From the NCBI RefSeq assembly GCF_038007965.1, contig NZ_JBBOYD010000002.1:1-64000 (forward strand): DNA of 64,000 nt. Direction: 5' to 3'. The number at the start of each line of letters is the position of its first letter. The first letter of the stretch is position 1. This document shows, one piece after another, positions 52,700-62,275 of the stretch. The notes below the pieces were generated by a model. The model was not told where the DNA came from. It did not search any database and was given only the letters and a program-made list of their open reading frames with translations. Both the position numbers and the translations under genes were made by a program. The DNA comes from Niallia sp. FSL W8-0635. GTDB lineage: Bacteria; Bacillota; Bacilli; Bacillales; Cytobacillaceae.

Positions 52700-54340
52700 T
52701 TAACCAGCACAACAAGATAATTTTGAAACATCTTTATCAAACGTAAGGGCAGCTAATTTTAACCCTTCTGCCATTGTTAAATATGGGGCAAGGGTTTCGC
52801 GAATATCATCTATGGTTAAACCGAATTTGACAGCTAATGTAGCTGCATAAATTACGTCTCCTGCATTTTCTGCCACCACATGAGCTCCCAAAACTTTCAT
52901 TGTTTTCGAGTCTGCCACTAATTTAAACACGCCTGTTGTTTCCCGATTAACCAAGGCCCTCGGAACGGCATCTAACGGTAAAACGGATGTTTTAACCTCA
53001 TAGCCTTTATCTTTTGCCTGTTGCTCCGTTAAACCAACGGTTGCAATTGCCGGGCCCGTAAACGTAACCCCTGGAACCACTTCTAAATTTAGCTTTTTGT
53101 TCAGTCCTCCGATAGCATTTCCTGCTGCCACTCCACCCTGATAGGCTGCCACATACACGAATTGGGGACCTAGCGTGACATCTCCTGCGGCATAAATACG
53201 AGTATTTGTTGTTCTTGAATAATCATCTATTATGATTTCACCACGAGAACCTATTTCCACGCCTGCTGCCTGTAAGTTTAAAGTAGCCGTGTTTGGTGTT
53301 CTGCCTGTCGCAACTAGCAATTGATCTGCTTCAATGATACGCTTCTTGCCATTAACTTCTACAAGAACCTTTTTTATGTCTCCATTTTTTTCGATTCGTT
53401 CATAGGTTGCTCCTTTTACAAGATTTATTCCTTGTTCGACTAGAGATTTTTCAACTGATTCTGAAATCTCTGGATCATATTCTTTTAAGAGGCGTTCACT
53501 TCGTTGCATTAACGTAACTTCTGAGCCGAGATTATGAAATAGTTGTCCTAATTCCATGCCAATATAACCAGAACCAATAACCACAAGACGTTTTGGTACC
53601 TTCTTTAATTCAAGTAAAGACGTGCTAGTTAAATAATCTACCTCATTTAGCCCAGGAATGTTTGGTTTAGCTGGTGAAGCACCTGTCGCGATTAAGAATC
53701 GTTTAGCCGATATAAGTGCTCCGTTCACTTCAACAGTTTTTTCATCTACGAATTTTGCTTCACCTTCTATTAATTCGAAACCATAGTCATCAATTAAATC
53801 AACATATTTAGAGTTTCTAAGCTCTGTTACCAACTCATTTTTTTGTTTAATCAATGGCGCCAAATCAACTTCACCGGCTGATGTATGCAATCCTACAAAC
53901 GGATTGTTTTTTGCTAAATGATTAATTTCGCCAGCACGTAACAAGGTCTTTGAAGGAACACAACCAATATTTACACATGTTCCACCAATTGTTCCACGCT
54001 CAATCATCGCCACTTTTGCTCCATATTTCACGGCTTCAATGGCTGATGAAAAGGCAGCTCCGCCGGAACCAATGATGATGTAATCATAGTCACCTTCATC
54101 ACCTAACTGTACCATTTCTTGCAATTGTATTTCTTCAACTTCTCCTGGTTGATATTTAGCTTCAGCAATCACTTTCTTCGCTGTTTCAACTTCTACGTCA
54201 TTTGGAAGTTCAAATACAGCTTCCCCACGGCGAAAATCCACTTCAATCCCGTTTGCTCCCATGTTTTCAAGAGCAACAGCAACATGCTCTTCGCAACCCG
54301 TACAGGTCATTCCTTGAACGTTTACTCGATATTTTTTCAT
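52700..54340 (-). CDS. merA: Mercuric reductase MerA
   Basis: A 546-residue MerA. An N-terminal heavy-metal-associated domain has GMTCTGC near residue 11. The core shows FAD-binding [10 protein letters not shown], redox-active [16 protein letters not shown](P)-binding [11 protein letters not shown] and a C-terminal LSCCAG, the vicinal Cys pair that delivers Hg(II) to the active site. MerA reduces Hg2+ to volatile Hg0 with NADPH. AGGAGG precedes the ATG. It is the last gene of merR-merE-merT-merP-merA and looks intact. Confidence 0.95.
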   Translation of the reverse strand: MKKYRVNVQGMTCTGCEEHVAVALENMGANGIEVDFRRGEAVFELPNDVEVETAKKVIAEAKYQPGEVEEIQLQEMVQLGDEGDYDYIIIGSGGAAFSSAIEAVKYGAKVAMIERGTIGGTCVNIGCVPSKTLLRAGEINHLAKNNPFVGLHTSAGEVDLAPLIKQKNELVTELRNSKYVDLIDDYGFELIEGEAKFVDEKTVEVNGALISAKRFLIATGASPAKPNIPGLNEVDYLTSTSLLELKKVPKRLVVIGSGYIGMELGQLFHNLGSEVTLMQRSERLLKEYDPEISESVEKSLVEQGINLVKGATYERIEKNGDIKKVLVEVNGKKRIIEADQLLVATGRTPNTATLNLQAAGVEIGSRGEIIIDDYSRTTNTRIYAAGDVTLGPQFVYVAAYQGGVAAGNAIGGLNKKLNLEVVPGVTFTGPAIATVGLTEQQAKDKGYEVKTSVLPLDAVPRALVNRETTGVFKLVADSKTMKVLGAHVVAENAGDVIYAATLAVKFGLTIDDIRETLAPYLTMAEGLKLAALTFDKDVSKLSCCAG

Positions 54341-54355
54341 GTTAAAGCCCTCCTT

Positions 54356-54687
54356 TTACTCGACTCCAAGCCCTAAATCCGACACTGCCAACTTAATTGA
54401 TTTTAAATCCGTTTTCTTATCATCATAAGATACTGTTACTTTCCCCTTACTTCCACTGACTTTAATGGCTGTTTTGCCAACACCATTCACTTGTTTCAAA
54501 ACATCTTTGACAACTGAAGGCGGACAACAATCCATCCCCAAAACCGTAAATGTCCCTGTTTTAGTTTTTTCAATGGTAGCTTTTACATGCTCCTTAGCAT
54601 CTATAGTATTTTGTGCTTCTTTTTCGTTACTACACGCACTAACCACTAACAGAAGGGATAATTAATCCTAATTAAGTGTACTCTCAT
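54356..54687 (-). pseudogene. merP: MerP-like periplasmic/lipoprotein mercury-binding protein, frameshifted
   Basis: The C-terminal HMA domain is open (TFTVLGMDCCPPSVV, with Cys pair, through VSYDDKKTD). Upstream it reads LSLLLVVSACSNE, a lipobox, but the only start with a ribosome site, the ATG at 54687 behind GAGGTG, is in another frame (MRVHLIRI). A one-base shift within the signal peptide would unite them. As written, no secreted product forms unless an unusual start is used. The gene lies between merT and merA. Confidence 0.6.
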
Positions 54688-54702
54688 ATAAACACCTCAT
54701 TT

Positions 54703-55005
54703 TTATAATCCACCTTCAACTAGAAATAAAAAAAGAAACATACAAAAAACGAAAAATGTCGTGATCCATAAGCCGATGATAGAACTTTTTCTTTTTCCCT
54801 TTCTTCCATAAACCATGTAAAAGGAGTAAGCAAGAAGGATAATCGTTACGATGCTAAACAATAATCGATATTTCAATGAGTAGAAGGCTAATGCTCCGGC
54901 AAAACCGGTTAATCCCAGGGGGATAAAAATCAACGGGCCCAGGCAGCATCCAGCCATAACAAAAGCCGAAAAGATGGTAGCTAATTGCGACACTCTTTCC
55001 TTCAT
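54703..55005 (-). CDS. merT: Mercuric transport protein MerT
   Basis: A 100-residue membrane protein with three hydrophobic segments and the Hg-binding AGCCLGPL in the first. MerT moves Hg2+ inward to MerA. Its ATG overlaps the merE stop (ATGA), implying coupled translation. The second cytosolic Cys pair seen in longer MerT proteins is absent. Confidence 0.85.
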   Translation of the reverse strand: MKERVSQLATIFSAFVMAGCCLGPLIFIPLGLTGFAGALAFYSLKYRLLFSIVTIILLAYSFYMVYGRKGKRKSSIIGLWITTFFVFCMFLFLFLVEGGL

Positions 55006-55262
55006 GCTTTAAACCTCTCCATGCTACAACAATCATGTGTCGTTGTGCTTTCTTTCTTTGTTTCTGGATTAAGTTTCCTCCAACCCATAAAAAGAGCAAA
55101 AACGAACAACAGACCCATCATGATGAAAATAATATCTTTATATTCCGTGAAGTATGATGCCAATGCTGTTCCTGCAAACAACGGAAGCAGTAAAACCAGA
55201 TGGCATGGGCATGTGATTAGAGCGACAAGAAACCAACCTGTGCTTTTTATTGTATTTTTCAT
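55002..55262 (-). CDS. merE: MerE-type mercury transporter
   Basis: An 86-residue protein with two membrane helices; the first contains the MerE signature TCPCHLVLLLPLFAGTALA with the Hg-binding Cys pair. A cytosolic tail carries HDCC. MerE takes up Hg2+ and organomercury. GAGGTG lies upstream; merR ends 13 bp before it. Confidence 0.85.
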   Translation of the reverse strand: MKNTIKSTGWFLVALITCPCHLVLLLPLFAGTALASYFTEYKDIIFIMMGLLFVFALFMGWRKLNPETKKESTTTHDCCSMERFKA

Positions 55263-55275
55263 CCTGTTTCACCTC

Positions 55276-55674
55276 TTATTTCTTCATCAGTGTTTCAATA
55301 ATAGGGCATTCGTAAATATCTTTGTTTTCGGGACATCTTTCTTTAAGATCCACCAGTATTCGTTCAATTCTCTTAAGATCTTCAATTTTACGCTGGATGT
55401 CCTCTATCTTAAGAACAGTGAAATCATACATATCACGGCATTTGGTTTCGTCGCGATCGACGACCCCTAGCAATTTATCAATTTCGTTTAAGGTAAATCC
55501 CAGTTCCTGCATCCGTTTGATAAAATTCAACCGATCGACGGTTGGTTCTGAATACATTCGGTACCCTTTTTCGGTACGATCAGGCTCTGGAACTAATCCT
55601 AAACGTTCATAATATCGTATGGTCTCCTTGTTAACGCTACACTTTTCAGCCAGTTCTCCAATACGAAATTGCAT
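55276..55674 (-). CDS. merR: Mercury-responsive regulator MerR
   Basis: A 132-residue MerR. N-terminal helix-turn-helix ([16 protein letters not shown]), then the dimer helix, with the three Hg-binding cysteines in [15 protein letters not shown] and YECPII (about 79, 114 and 120). MerR bends and untwists the operon promoter upon Hg binding. It is the first gene of the operon, as in Gram-positive mer systems, and so is autoregulated. AGGTGAG lies before the ATG. Confidence 0.95.
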   Translation of the reverse strand: MQFRIGELAEKCSVNKETIRYYERLGLVPEPDRTEKGYRMYSEPTVDRLNFIKRMQELGFTLNEIDKLLGVVDRDETKCRDMYDFTVLKIEDIQRKIEDLKRIERILVDLKERCPENKDIYECPIIETLMKK

Positions 55675-55692
55675 TTATCTCACCTCATATAA

Positions 55693-55724
55693 AGTATAAA
55701 CCCTGTACCATGGTATAGGGTCAA
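55693..55724 (-). promoter_or_regulatory. mer operon promoter with MerR operator
   Basis: On the minus strand TTGACC (55724-55719) and TATACT (55698-55693) are separated by 20 bases, the over-long spacing typical of MerR promoters. The near-perfect palindrome ACCCTATACCATGGTACAGG lies between them (55700-55721). Confidence 0.92.
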
Positions 55725-56182
55725 GAATAGTATTATTTATATTTTATCGATTAACTGTGACTTTAAGAGATAAATTGCACGTTTTTTAAACGCGATTTTG
55801 CACTATAAGTAAATATAAAAAGCCCAATGTCCCAATAAATTGAGAAATTAGGCTTTTTTCGTTGCTTCATTAAAGCGTCCGTTTGTGGAAGTATCTTGTT
55901 TAAGTGTTGCTTTGAAATAAAGTTTGATCAAAAATACCTCGCAAACCCATATTTTACGATAAATAAAAAGAATCCATTTTTGAAAAAAGTTTGATCAAAA
56001 TGGATTCTTATCCAGCAGATTTAAGTTTGGTTTTTATAAAAAAGTTTGATCATTTTCTACCTATGTTGCTCTACAATCGCGCATGATTGTTGTAGATCAC
56101 TAAAGCTTCTATTAACTGGTTTAGTAAAAGAAGAAACTATTGATATATTCATTTCCCTCTCTCAATCAAACATTAATATTAC
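55725..56182. repeat. Gene-free stretch with degenerate repeats
   Basis: It holds copy 2 of the IS-tail-like repeat (55810-55890) and copy 2 of the AAAGTTTGATCA/ATGGATTCT repeat (about 55910-56056, including two partial units). No gene was seen. Confidence 0.5.
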
Positions 56183-57172
56183 TTAAAGTCCCTCTTTGTA
56201 ATCAGTATGATCTTTCAGTATCAATTTAGGTATAGCCTTGATATAGAATAATTCTCCGATCAACTCCACAATGGTCTGTGTAACAATCACAGCTGCAGCT
56301 AACGTTGCCCAAGAATCGGGTAAAGCTAATGCTAAAGGAAGAACTACAAGGGAGTTCCTTGTTCCAGTACTAAAGATTAATGCTCTTCCTGCACCTATAT
56401 CTAATTTGAACACAAATGCGATAAAACGCGATATAAATGGTGTAATGATTAAAAACAAAATATATATCGGAATCACACGCACAATAATTTCGAAATCACT
56501 GTATACCTTACCAATTTGGGAAGTCACTACCACAATTAATACTAAAGCCATAAATGGTACGGGGAACCACGTTGTAATATCTAATACCTTCTCACCTAGT
56601 GCTGTCTTTTTAGCCCACAATTGAGTAATGATCGCTAATATTAAAGGCGTAACTATTAGTAATAAAAAAGCTTCTAGGAATGGCTCTATATGAACAACTC
56701 CTCCCATTTCTTCACCTATAAATAGCCATAAATACAATGGAAGTAATATCATTTGTACTACAAACAAAATAGGCGTGGAAGCTAACATTAATTTCTCATT
56801 TCCCTTTCCAAGTTGAGTAAAGACTATTACGTAGTCAATACATGGCGTAAGTAAAACCAAACAAACGCCTAATAAAATTGGTGGAGATTGTGGAAATATC
56901 ATTGTTAATATCCAAACAATTATAGGCACAGCTATAAAATTTCCAATTAGTAATGCCGCCATGAATCTGAGATTTGAAATTGCCTCACGTAGTTTTAAGA
57001 ATGGAATTTGTGCAAACATTCCATACATGAGAATGGCTATGAGTGGCGAAATAGCCCAATCTAAGCCTTTTCCTAAATCCTCGTTTGAGATACCTAGAAT
57101 CCCTCCAAACAGAAGCGATATACCATAGATCCAAATTTGTTGATTTTCTAACTTTTCTCTAGTAATATTCAC
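56183..57172 (-). CDS. acr3: ACR3-like arsenite efflux permease
   Basis: About 329 residues with ten membrane helices. The segment LLTPCIDYVIVFTQLGKGN near residue 110 matches the Cys-containing motif of the ACR3/bile-acid-symporter arsenite pumps, and a second Cys is absent from the later GTGTRNSLVVLPLAL-like helix break. ACR3 exports As(III) by proton antiport. GTG at 57172 has AAAGGATG nine bases upstream; an ATG at 57184 abuts that site. No arsR is adjacent. Sodium/organic-anion transport remains possible. Confidence 0.75.
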   Translation of the reverse strand: MNITREKLENQQIWIYGISLLFGGILGISNEDLGKGLDWAISPLIAILMYGMFAQIPFLKLREAISNLRFMAALLIGNFIAVPIIVWILTMIFPQSPPILLGVCLVLLTPCIDYVIVFTQLGKGNEKLMLASTPILFVVQMILLPLYLWLFIGEEMGGVVHIEPFLEAFLLLIVTPLILAIITQLWAKKTALGEKVLDITTWFPVPFMALVLIVVVTSQIGKVYSDFEIIVRVIPIYILFLIITPFISRFIAFVFKLDIGAGRALIFSTGTRNSLVVLPLALALPDSWATLAAAVIVTQTIVELIGELFYIKAIPKLILKDHTDYKEGL

Positions 57173-57270
57173 TTTTAAAATCATCCTTTATTAATACTAT
57201 CTTTTCGAATTGTTTCTCAGTTAAGTAAGCTTTTATCTTTTTCAAAATACCTTCATTCTTCTATCACGTT

Positions 57271-57363
57271 TTAACAACAAGTGCCATTTGAATGAACCTT
57301 TGTGAAACATTCCGACCAAGTAAGACATTCACACTTCAATCCATTCTTTAATACATCCAACAT
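57271..57363 (-). CDS. Possible 30-residue Cys-rich peptide
   Basis: An ATG opens a 30-codon frame with KCECLTWSEC and a terminal TCC: five cysteines in 20 residues, beginning at position 11. A GGAGTG site lies somewhat far upstream. It may be a metal-binding peptide or the tail of a lost gene. Confidence 0.3.
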   Translation of the reverse strand: MLDVLKNGLKCECLTWSECFTKVHSNGTCC

Positions 57364-57409
57364 TAATGATTTCCATTAATCGTCACTCCAAAATAAATAA
57401 TTCGACCTG

Positions 57410-57428
57410 CACGTATGATTGTGCAGGC
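57410..57428 (-). terminator. Hairpin after lpd
   Basis: CCTGCAC pairs with GTGCAGG about 40 bp beyond the stop of the dihydrolipoamide dehydrogenase gene; T-rich sequence follows. Confidence 0.5.
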
Positions 57429-57461
57429 CTAGTTAAATTAAATATGCTCTAACTGTTCGAA

Positions 57462-58880
57462 TTATTTTTTATTCAGCATATGAATAGCATGTCCCATAAC
57501 GCCTTCAGCTGCTTCCATGAGTGGTTCAGGTAAAGTTGGGTGTGCATGAATTGTAAGGCTGAGATCTTCTGCCGTTGCCCCTGACTCAATTGCAAAAACT
57601 GCTTCAGCAATAAGAGATGATACTTCTGGCCCTACCATTTGTACACCTAAAACCCGATTAGATTCTTTATCCGCCACAACTTGTACAAAACCATCGGCAT
57701 CCGAAACAGATAAAGCTCTGCCGTTAGCTTGGAATGGAAAACGGCTAGAGACCGTTTCATATCCTTCTTCCTTTGCTTCCTTCTCCGTTAAACCTGTATA
57801 GGCTACTTCAGGATCGCTAAAAATAACAAAAGGCATTGCCTGAAAATCAATTACACTTTTTAGCCCACTTATTACCTCTGCAGCTATCTTACCTTCATAA
57901 CTAGCTTTATGAGCAAGGAGGTAACCACCAGCACAGTCCCCGATCGCATATACATGTTCAACATTTGTTTGACATGTATTATTTATCTTAATAAAACCGC
58001 GTTGATCTAATTCAACCCCGATATTTTCCAATCCAACTTTTCCTGTGTTCGGTTTTCTTCCAATGGAAACTAAGCAATAATCCCCTTTAATTATCTCTTC
58101 CTTCCCATTAACCTGAACTTGAACATTTACTTCATCGCCTGTATTTTCTCCACCTTGGACTAAAGCATTCGTTATAACTGTGATTCCAAGTTCCTTTAAA
58201 TGACGTTTTACTACATTTGTAAGCATAGGGTCCGTACCTGGAAGAATTGTATCTGATCCTTCAAGGATGGTCACTTTAGCTCCGAATTTAGCATAAGCAG
58301 TACCCAATTCCAAACCGATATAACCACCACCTACTACAACTAAATGTTTTGGTACTTCTTGAAGCATCAATGCCTCAGTTGAAGAGATAATTCTTTTTCT
58401 ATCAAATGGCATACTTTTTAACTCAGTAGGTAATGATCCTATCGCAAGGATTAAGTCTTTGTATGAAAAGAATTTTTCTTCGTTACCAATTTTGATTTTG
58501 GCAACATAGGGTTCAGTAAGATAAGCTTCCCCACTAATGACTTCCACTCCATTGCCTTTCAGTAAAGTCCGAACTCCATTCGTTAGTTTATTTACTATAC
58601 CGTCCTTCCACTTCACTACTTCTGGCATCTCTACTTCAACTTCACCAGAAACCTTTATTCCCATTGAGTTGGCATGTTTTATGTGTTTTACTCGTTCAGA
58701 AGCACTAATAAGAGCCTTTGAAGGTATACAACCACGGTTAAGGCAAACCCCTCCTAGTTCTGCTTTATCCACCAAAACCACTTTTTTCCCTAACTGAGCA
58801 GCACGTATGGCAGCTACATAACCTCCTGATCCTGCGCCTATAACTAACAGATCTACATCATTTTTTCCTTCAACAGTCAT
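57462..58880 (-). CDS. lpdA: Dihydrolipoamide dehydrogenase
   Basis: A 472-residue E3-type flavoprotein: FAD loop GAGSGGYVAAIRAAQ, redox Cys pair GGVCLNRGCIPSKAL, NAD loop GGGYIGLELGT, YAIGDCAGG and the C-terminal catalytic HAHPTLPE with His-Glu. It oxidises dihydrolipoamide with NAD+. No acyltransferase or E1 gene is nearby, so it is not part of a local dehydrogenase complex. On a metal island it may recycle dithiols used in arsenic or mercury handling (inference). GGAGGAAA lies upstream. Confidence 0.92.
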   Translation of the reverse strand: MTVEGKNDVDLLVIGAGSGGYVAAIRAAQLGKKVVLVDKAELGGVCLNRGCIPSKALISASERVKHIKHANSMGIKVSGEVEVEMPEVVKWKDGIVNKLTNGVRTLLKGNGVEVISGEAYLTEPYVAKIKIGNEEKFFSYKDLILAIGSLPTELKSMPFDRKRIISSTEALMLQEVPKHLVVVGGGYIGLELGTAYAKFGAKVTILEGSDTILPGTDPMLTNVVKRHLKELGITVITNALVQGGENTGDEVNVQVQVNGKEEIIKGDYCLVSIGRKPNTGKVGLENIGVELDQRGFIKINNTCQTNVEHVYAIGDCAGGYLLAHKASYEGKIAAEVISGLKSVIDFQAMPFVIFSDPEVAYTGLTEKEAKEEGYETVSSRFPFQANGRALSVSDADGFVQVVADKESNRVLGVQMVGPEVSSLIAEAVFAIESGATAEDLSLTIHAHPTLPEPLMEAAEGVMGHAIHMLNKK

Positions 58881-59066
58881 TTCAGTTTCCTCCTTCGATT
58901 TTATAAAGAATGAAAAGAATTATTTTAAATTAAGGATGAAAGCGTTTTTGTCCCATGTGGATACCAATATGTAATATAAAAGCTGCTGTTTTACTTATAC
59001 CCAATCTTTCCATTTTTAATTAGGCTGGATATTTAGAAGTTATACTATTAATGAGATCATTTTTAG

Positions 59067-59101
59067 AAAAGGGCTTTCCAATCTGTCTGGAAAGCCCTTT
59101 T
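59067..59101 (-). terminator. Terminator of cadCA operon
   Basis: AAAAGGGCTTTCCA pairs with TGGAAAGCCCTTTT, followed by T-rich sequence on the minus strand, 15 bp after cadA. Confidence 0.85.
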
Positions 59102-59115
59102 TAGCCCTTTTCCCT

Positions 59116-61515
59116 TTATTCTTTCACTCTCATTAGTCGCAAACCATTTAGTGCTACCAGAAGGGTTGCACCCATATCAGAAAGGATAGCAATCCAGAGC
59201 GTTAACCAACCTGGGATAACCAATAGTAAGGCAATAAATTTAATAGCAATTGCAAAAGTAATGTTAGCTTTGATTATATTTAGAGTTTTTCGGCTAAGTT
59301 TTACAGTGAATGGAAGTTTTCTTAGATCGTCACCCATTAGAGCGACGTCTGCCGTTTCCAGGGCTGTATCTGTACCAGCTCCACCCATTGCAATTCCAAC
59401 TGTTGAGGCCGCCAATGCAGGTGCATCATTGACACCATCTCCTACCATAGCTACGTTGCCATACTCAGATCTCAACTGTTTAATAAAGTCTAATTTGTCC
59501 TGTGGCATTAGTTCTGCCTCAATATCAGATACTCCAACCTGCCCTCCGATAGCATTAGCAGTACCTTTGTTATCACCTGTAAGCATAATTGTTTTTTTGA
59601 TTCCAAGTTGATGTAACTTTTGAATAATTTCCTTACTTGATTCACGAACTTCATCAGCAACTGCAATAACTGCAAGTATTTCTTTTTCGGTTCCAATAAT
59701 CATGGCTGTCTTACCTTGATTTTGAAGTGTAGTAACATTTTGTTCTAAGTCTTTATCGAAATTAGAAATTGCTAATTCTTTAAAGAGTTTCGGACTTCCA
59801 ATGTAATAAGTAGTCCCGTTTACAATACCTTTGATACCCTTACCTGTAATAGAAGAGAAGTCCTCTACCTGTACGTCAGAATAAGAAATGTTCTCCTCTT
59901 CTGCTTTTTTCATAATCGCAGATGCAAGTGGATGCTGAGAACGATACTCTAATGCAGTAATGATGGATAGTAATTCTTTTTCATTTATCTGTTTGTTCAA
60001 CACATTAAAATCAGTTACAGCTGGGACACCTTTTGTTAATGTACCTGTTTTATCAAATGCAATAGCCTTTAAGGCACCCATTTCTTCTAAATACACTCCG
60101 CCTTTTACAAGGACACCTTTTTTTGCGGCATTCCCAATCGCTGAAACGATAGAAATCGGAGTCGATATGACCAACGCACAAGGACAACCAACAACAAGAA
60201 CAGCTAATCCTTGATAAACCCATGTTTCCCAACTACCATCAAAGAATATAGGAGGGACGATAGCAACTAATGCTGCAATGATCATAATGATCGGTGTGTA
60301 ATATTTTGCAAATTTATCGACAAATGCTTGCGAAGGAGCCCGTTCTCCTTGTGCTTCCTCTACAAGATGAATAATTTTAGAAATCGTTGTATCTTCTACA
60401 AGTTTCGTTATTTTTACTTCAAGTAATCCTTCTTCATTTAATGTACCTGCAAATACTTCATCATCAACTGTTTTCTCAACAGGGACTGATTCACCGGTAA
60501 TAGCTGCTTGGTTGACTGCAGAGTAGCCACTTACGACTACACCATCCATCGCAATCTTTTGACCAGGTTTGACAATCATAATATCCCCAACAGCAATATC
60601 ATCGACATGAATCATTATTTCTTGCCCATTACGTCTAACGAGTGCCTCTTTAGGAGCGATATCCATTAATGAACGAATCGATTGTCTTGCTCTGTCCATA
60701 GAGAATCGCTCAAGTGCTTCACTGATTGCAAAGAGAATAACAACAATGGCAACTTCTGCCCATTCTCCAATAATAGCACCACCTATAACAGCTACTGTCA
60801 TAAGGGTTTTCATGTCAAATTCAAAGCGTAGTAAATTTTTCAAACCGACTTTAAAAAGTGACAACCCTCCAATAATCATGGATGCTAAAAACAATAAGGT
60901 AGTAACAATGTTCTCTTCTCCGTTCACAGACGAGGAAAGGTAACCAAAAGCAATCAATAAGGAAGCATAAAGTAGAGTACTATGCTTTTTATAAAACGGC
61001 ACTTTTTCTTCTTTCGTATCTTCTTTTACCTCTTGTGAAACTTGGCGAGCCGATTTTTCAGGAGTCACTTTAAGATTTTCGAATGCACCGGCTTTTTCTA
61101 GTTCTTCAATTGTTGCATCACCGTAAACAGATATCTTAGATGCACCAAAATTTACTTTTGCATCCTGAACTCCTGGAAGCTGTTTTACGTTATTCTCAAA
61201 TTTCCCAGCACAGTTTGCACATGTAAATCCTTCAACACGGTAAACATTTTTATCCTCTTTAACCTCTTGTTTAGCTTCCCGCCTTGGTTTTTCAGGAGCC
61301 ACTTTAAGGTTCTCAAATGCACCAGCTTTTTCTAGTTCTTCAATCGTTGTATCACCGTAAACGGATATCTTAGATGCACCAAAATTCACTTTTGCATCTT
61401 GAACTCCTGGAAGTTTTTTAACATTTTTTTCAAACTTCCCTGCACAATTTGCGCATGTAAACCCCTGAACGCGATAAACATTTTTTTCAGCCTCTAATGC
61501 TTTTGCTTCAGACAA
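59116..61515 (-). CDS. cadA: Cadmium/zinc P1B-type ATPase CadA with tandem HMA domains
   Basis: A 799-residue P-type ATPase. Two nearly identical HMA domains ([11 protein letters not shown] at about 18 and 97) precede eight membrane helices. The signature CPC lies in [11 protein letters not shown], phosphorylation motif [18 protein letters not shown], and [11 protein letters not shown] all follow. CadA exports Cd2+, Zn2+ and Pb2+. It starts at TTG inside the end of cadC, behind GGAGG. The HMA repeat is a recent in-frame duplication of about 240 bp. Confidence 0.95.
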   Translation of the reverse strand: MSEAKALEAEKNVYRVQGFTCANCAGKFEKNVKKLPGVQDAKVNFGASKISVYGDTTIEELEKAGAFENLKVAPEKPRREAKQEVKEDKNVYRVEGFTCANCAGKFENNVKQLPGVQDAKVNFGASKISVYGDATIEELEKAGAFENLKVTPEKSARQVSQEVKEDTKEEKVPFYKKHSTLLYASLLIAFGYLSSSVNGEENIVTTLLFLASMIIGGLSLFKVGLKNLLRFEFDMKTLMTVAVIGGAIIGEWAEVAIVVILFAISEALERFSMDRARQSIRSLMDIAPKEALVRRNGQEIMIHVDDIAVGDIMIVKPGQKIAMDGVVVSGYSAVNQAAITGESVPVEKTVDDEVFAGTLNEEGLLEVKITKLVEDTTISKIIHLVEEAQGERAPSQAFVDKFAKYYTPIIMIIAALVAIVPPIFFDGSWETWVYQGLAVLVVGCPCALVISTPISIVSAIGNAAKKGVLVKGGVYLEEMGALKAIAFDKTGTLTKGVPAVTDFNVLNKQINEKELLSIITALEYRSQHPLASAIMKKAEEENISYSDVQVEDFSSITGKGIKGIVNGTTYYIGSPKLFKELAISNFDKDLEQNVTTLQNQGKTAMIIGTEKEILAVIAVADEVRESSKEIIQKLHQLGIKKTIMLTGDNKGTANAIGGQVGVSDIEAELMPQDKLDFIKQLRSEYGNVAMVGDGVNDAPALAASTVGIAMGGAGTDTALETADVALMGDDLRKLPFTVKLSRKTLNIIKANITFAIAIKFIALLLVIPGWLTLWIAILSDMGATLLVALNGLRLMRVKE

Positions 61516-61873
61516 TTTTTACAACCTCCTTCTGATGTGCAAATGCAACCTGTATTAGTTGCTTTACATGATCATCATCTAATGAATAGTAAACTAACTT
61601 ACCTTCTTTTCGATATTTAGCTAATCCAAGATTTTTAAGTAACCTCAAATGATGAGATGTTGTGGCAGTTGTAGCACCAACAATATTTGCTACATCACAT
61701 ACACACAATTCATCTTCCAAAGAAAGAGTATACGCAATCTTAATCCTAGTATCATCCGATAAAGCTTTAAAAACTTTGGCTACATCCATAGGATTTTGTT
61801 GGAGTAGTTCATTTTTACCTCTTTTGACTTTTTCTTCATCTATACACGTAACTTCACATGCATCATATTGCAA
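61508..61873 (-). CDS. cadC: CadC metalloregulator 2 (cadCA operon repressor)
   Basis: About 121 residues with the CadC pattern: N-terminal [12 protein letters not shown] (Cys for Cd/Pb), alpha-3 [12 protein letters not shown] and recognition helix [16 protein letters not shown]. It represses cadCA until Cd/Pb/Zn binds. TTG at 61873 is preferred behind GAGGTG; a GTG at 61882 lies in that site. It overlaps cadA by eight bases. Confidence 0.93.
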   Translation of the reverse strand: MQYDACEVTCIDEEKVKRGKNELLQQNPMDVAKVFKALSDDTRIKIAYTLSLEDELCVCDVANIVGATTATTSHHLRLLKNLGLAKYRKEGKLVYYSLDDDHVKQLIQVAFAHQKEVVKIV

Positions 61874-61892
61874 ATTTTTCACCTCATATCAA

Positions 61893-61958
61893 TCAAATAT
61901 TCATTTGAATATTATTATATGTGAACAAAAACAAATAGTCAAATATACGTTTGAATAT
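61893..61958 (-). promoter_or_regulatory. cadCA promoter with two CadC operators
   Basis: On the minus strand TTGACT (61942-61937), 17 bases, TATAAT (61919-61914). Two copies of a 20-bp imperfect dyad with arms ATATTCAAA and ATATTTGA lie at 61939-61958 (over -35) and 61893-61912 (just past -10). Confidence 0.85.
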
Positions 61959-62275
61959 AATTTGCATAAAAAGCAGGTTTTCTTTAGTTTGCAGTAATTA
62001 ATTATTCTTATAACTAAATTTAATTTCCTTTTTATGTTGGATACACTAGAAATATTGTCAGGGTGCCAGTTTTAAAACTTGAAGAGTTTTTCAATATAAA
62101 AAGCCCAATTTATCTCTTTATTAGAGAAAAATAGGCTTTGCGGCTGACTCTCCATTAATTAAGGTGTCTTCCTTATAAAACAGACTTCTGTGATTAAGAA
62201 ATCAACTTTTGTCATTTATCTTGTTCGGCAAAAGGCGTACTTAATAAGCTAATTATCTACGAAAATTTAGTGTAA
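61959..62275. repeat. Gene-free stretch with degenerate IS-tail-like repeat, copy 3
   Basis: At 62096-62150 AAAAAGCCCAATTTATC forms a stem with ATAGGCTTT. The following TTAAGGTGTC text recalls the other two copies but has diverged. No gene seen. Confidence 0.45.

Noticed and set aside
57343..57390. Selenocysteine reading of a TGA in the small frame MEIINVGCIKEWIEV
   Set aside because: No SECIS-like hairpin or selenoprotein family match; the overlapping Cys-rich frame is a simpler reading.
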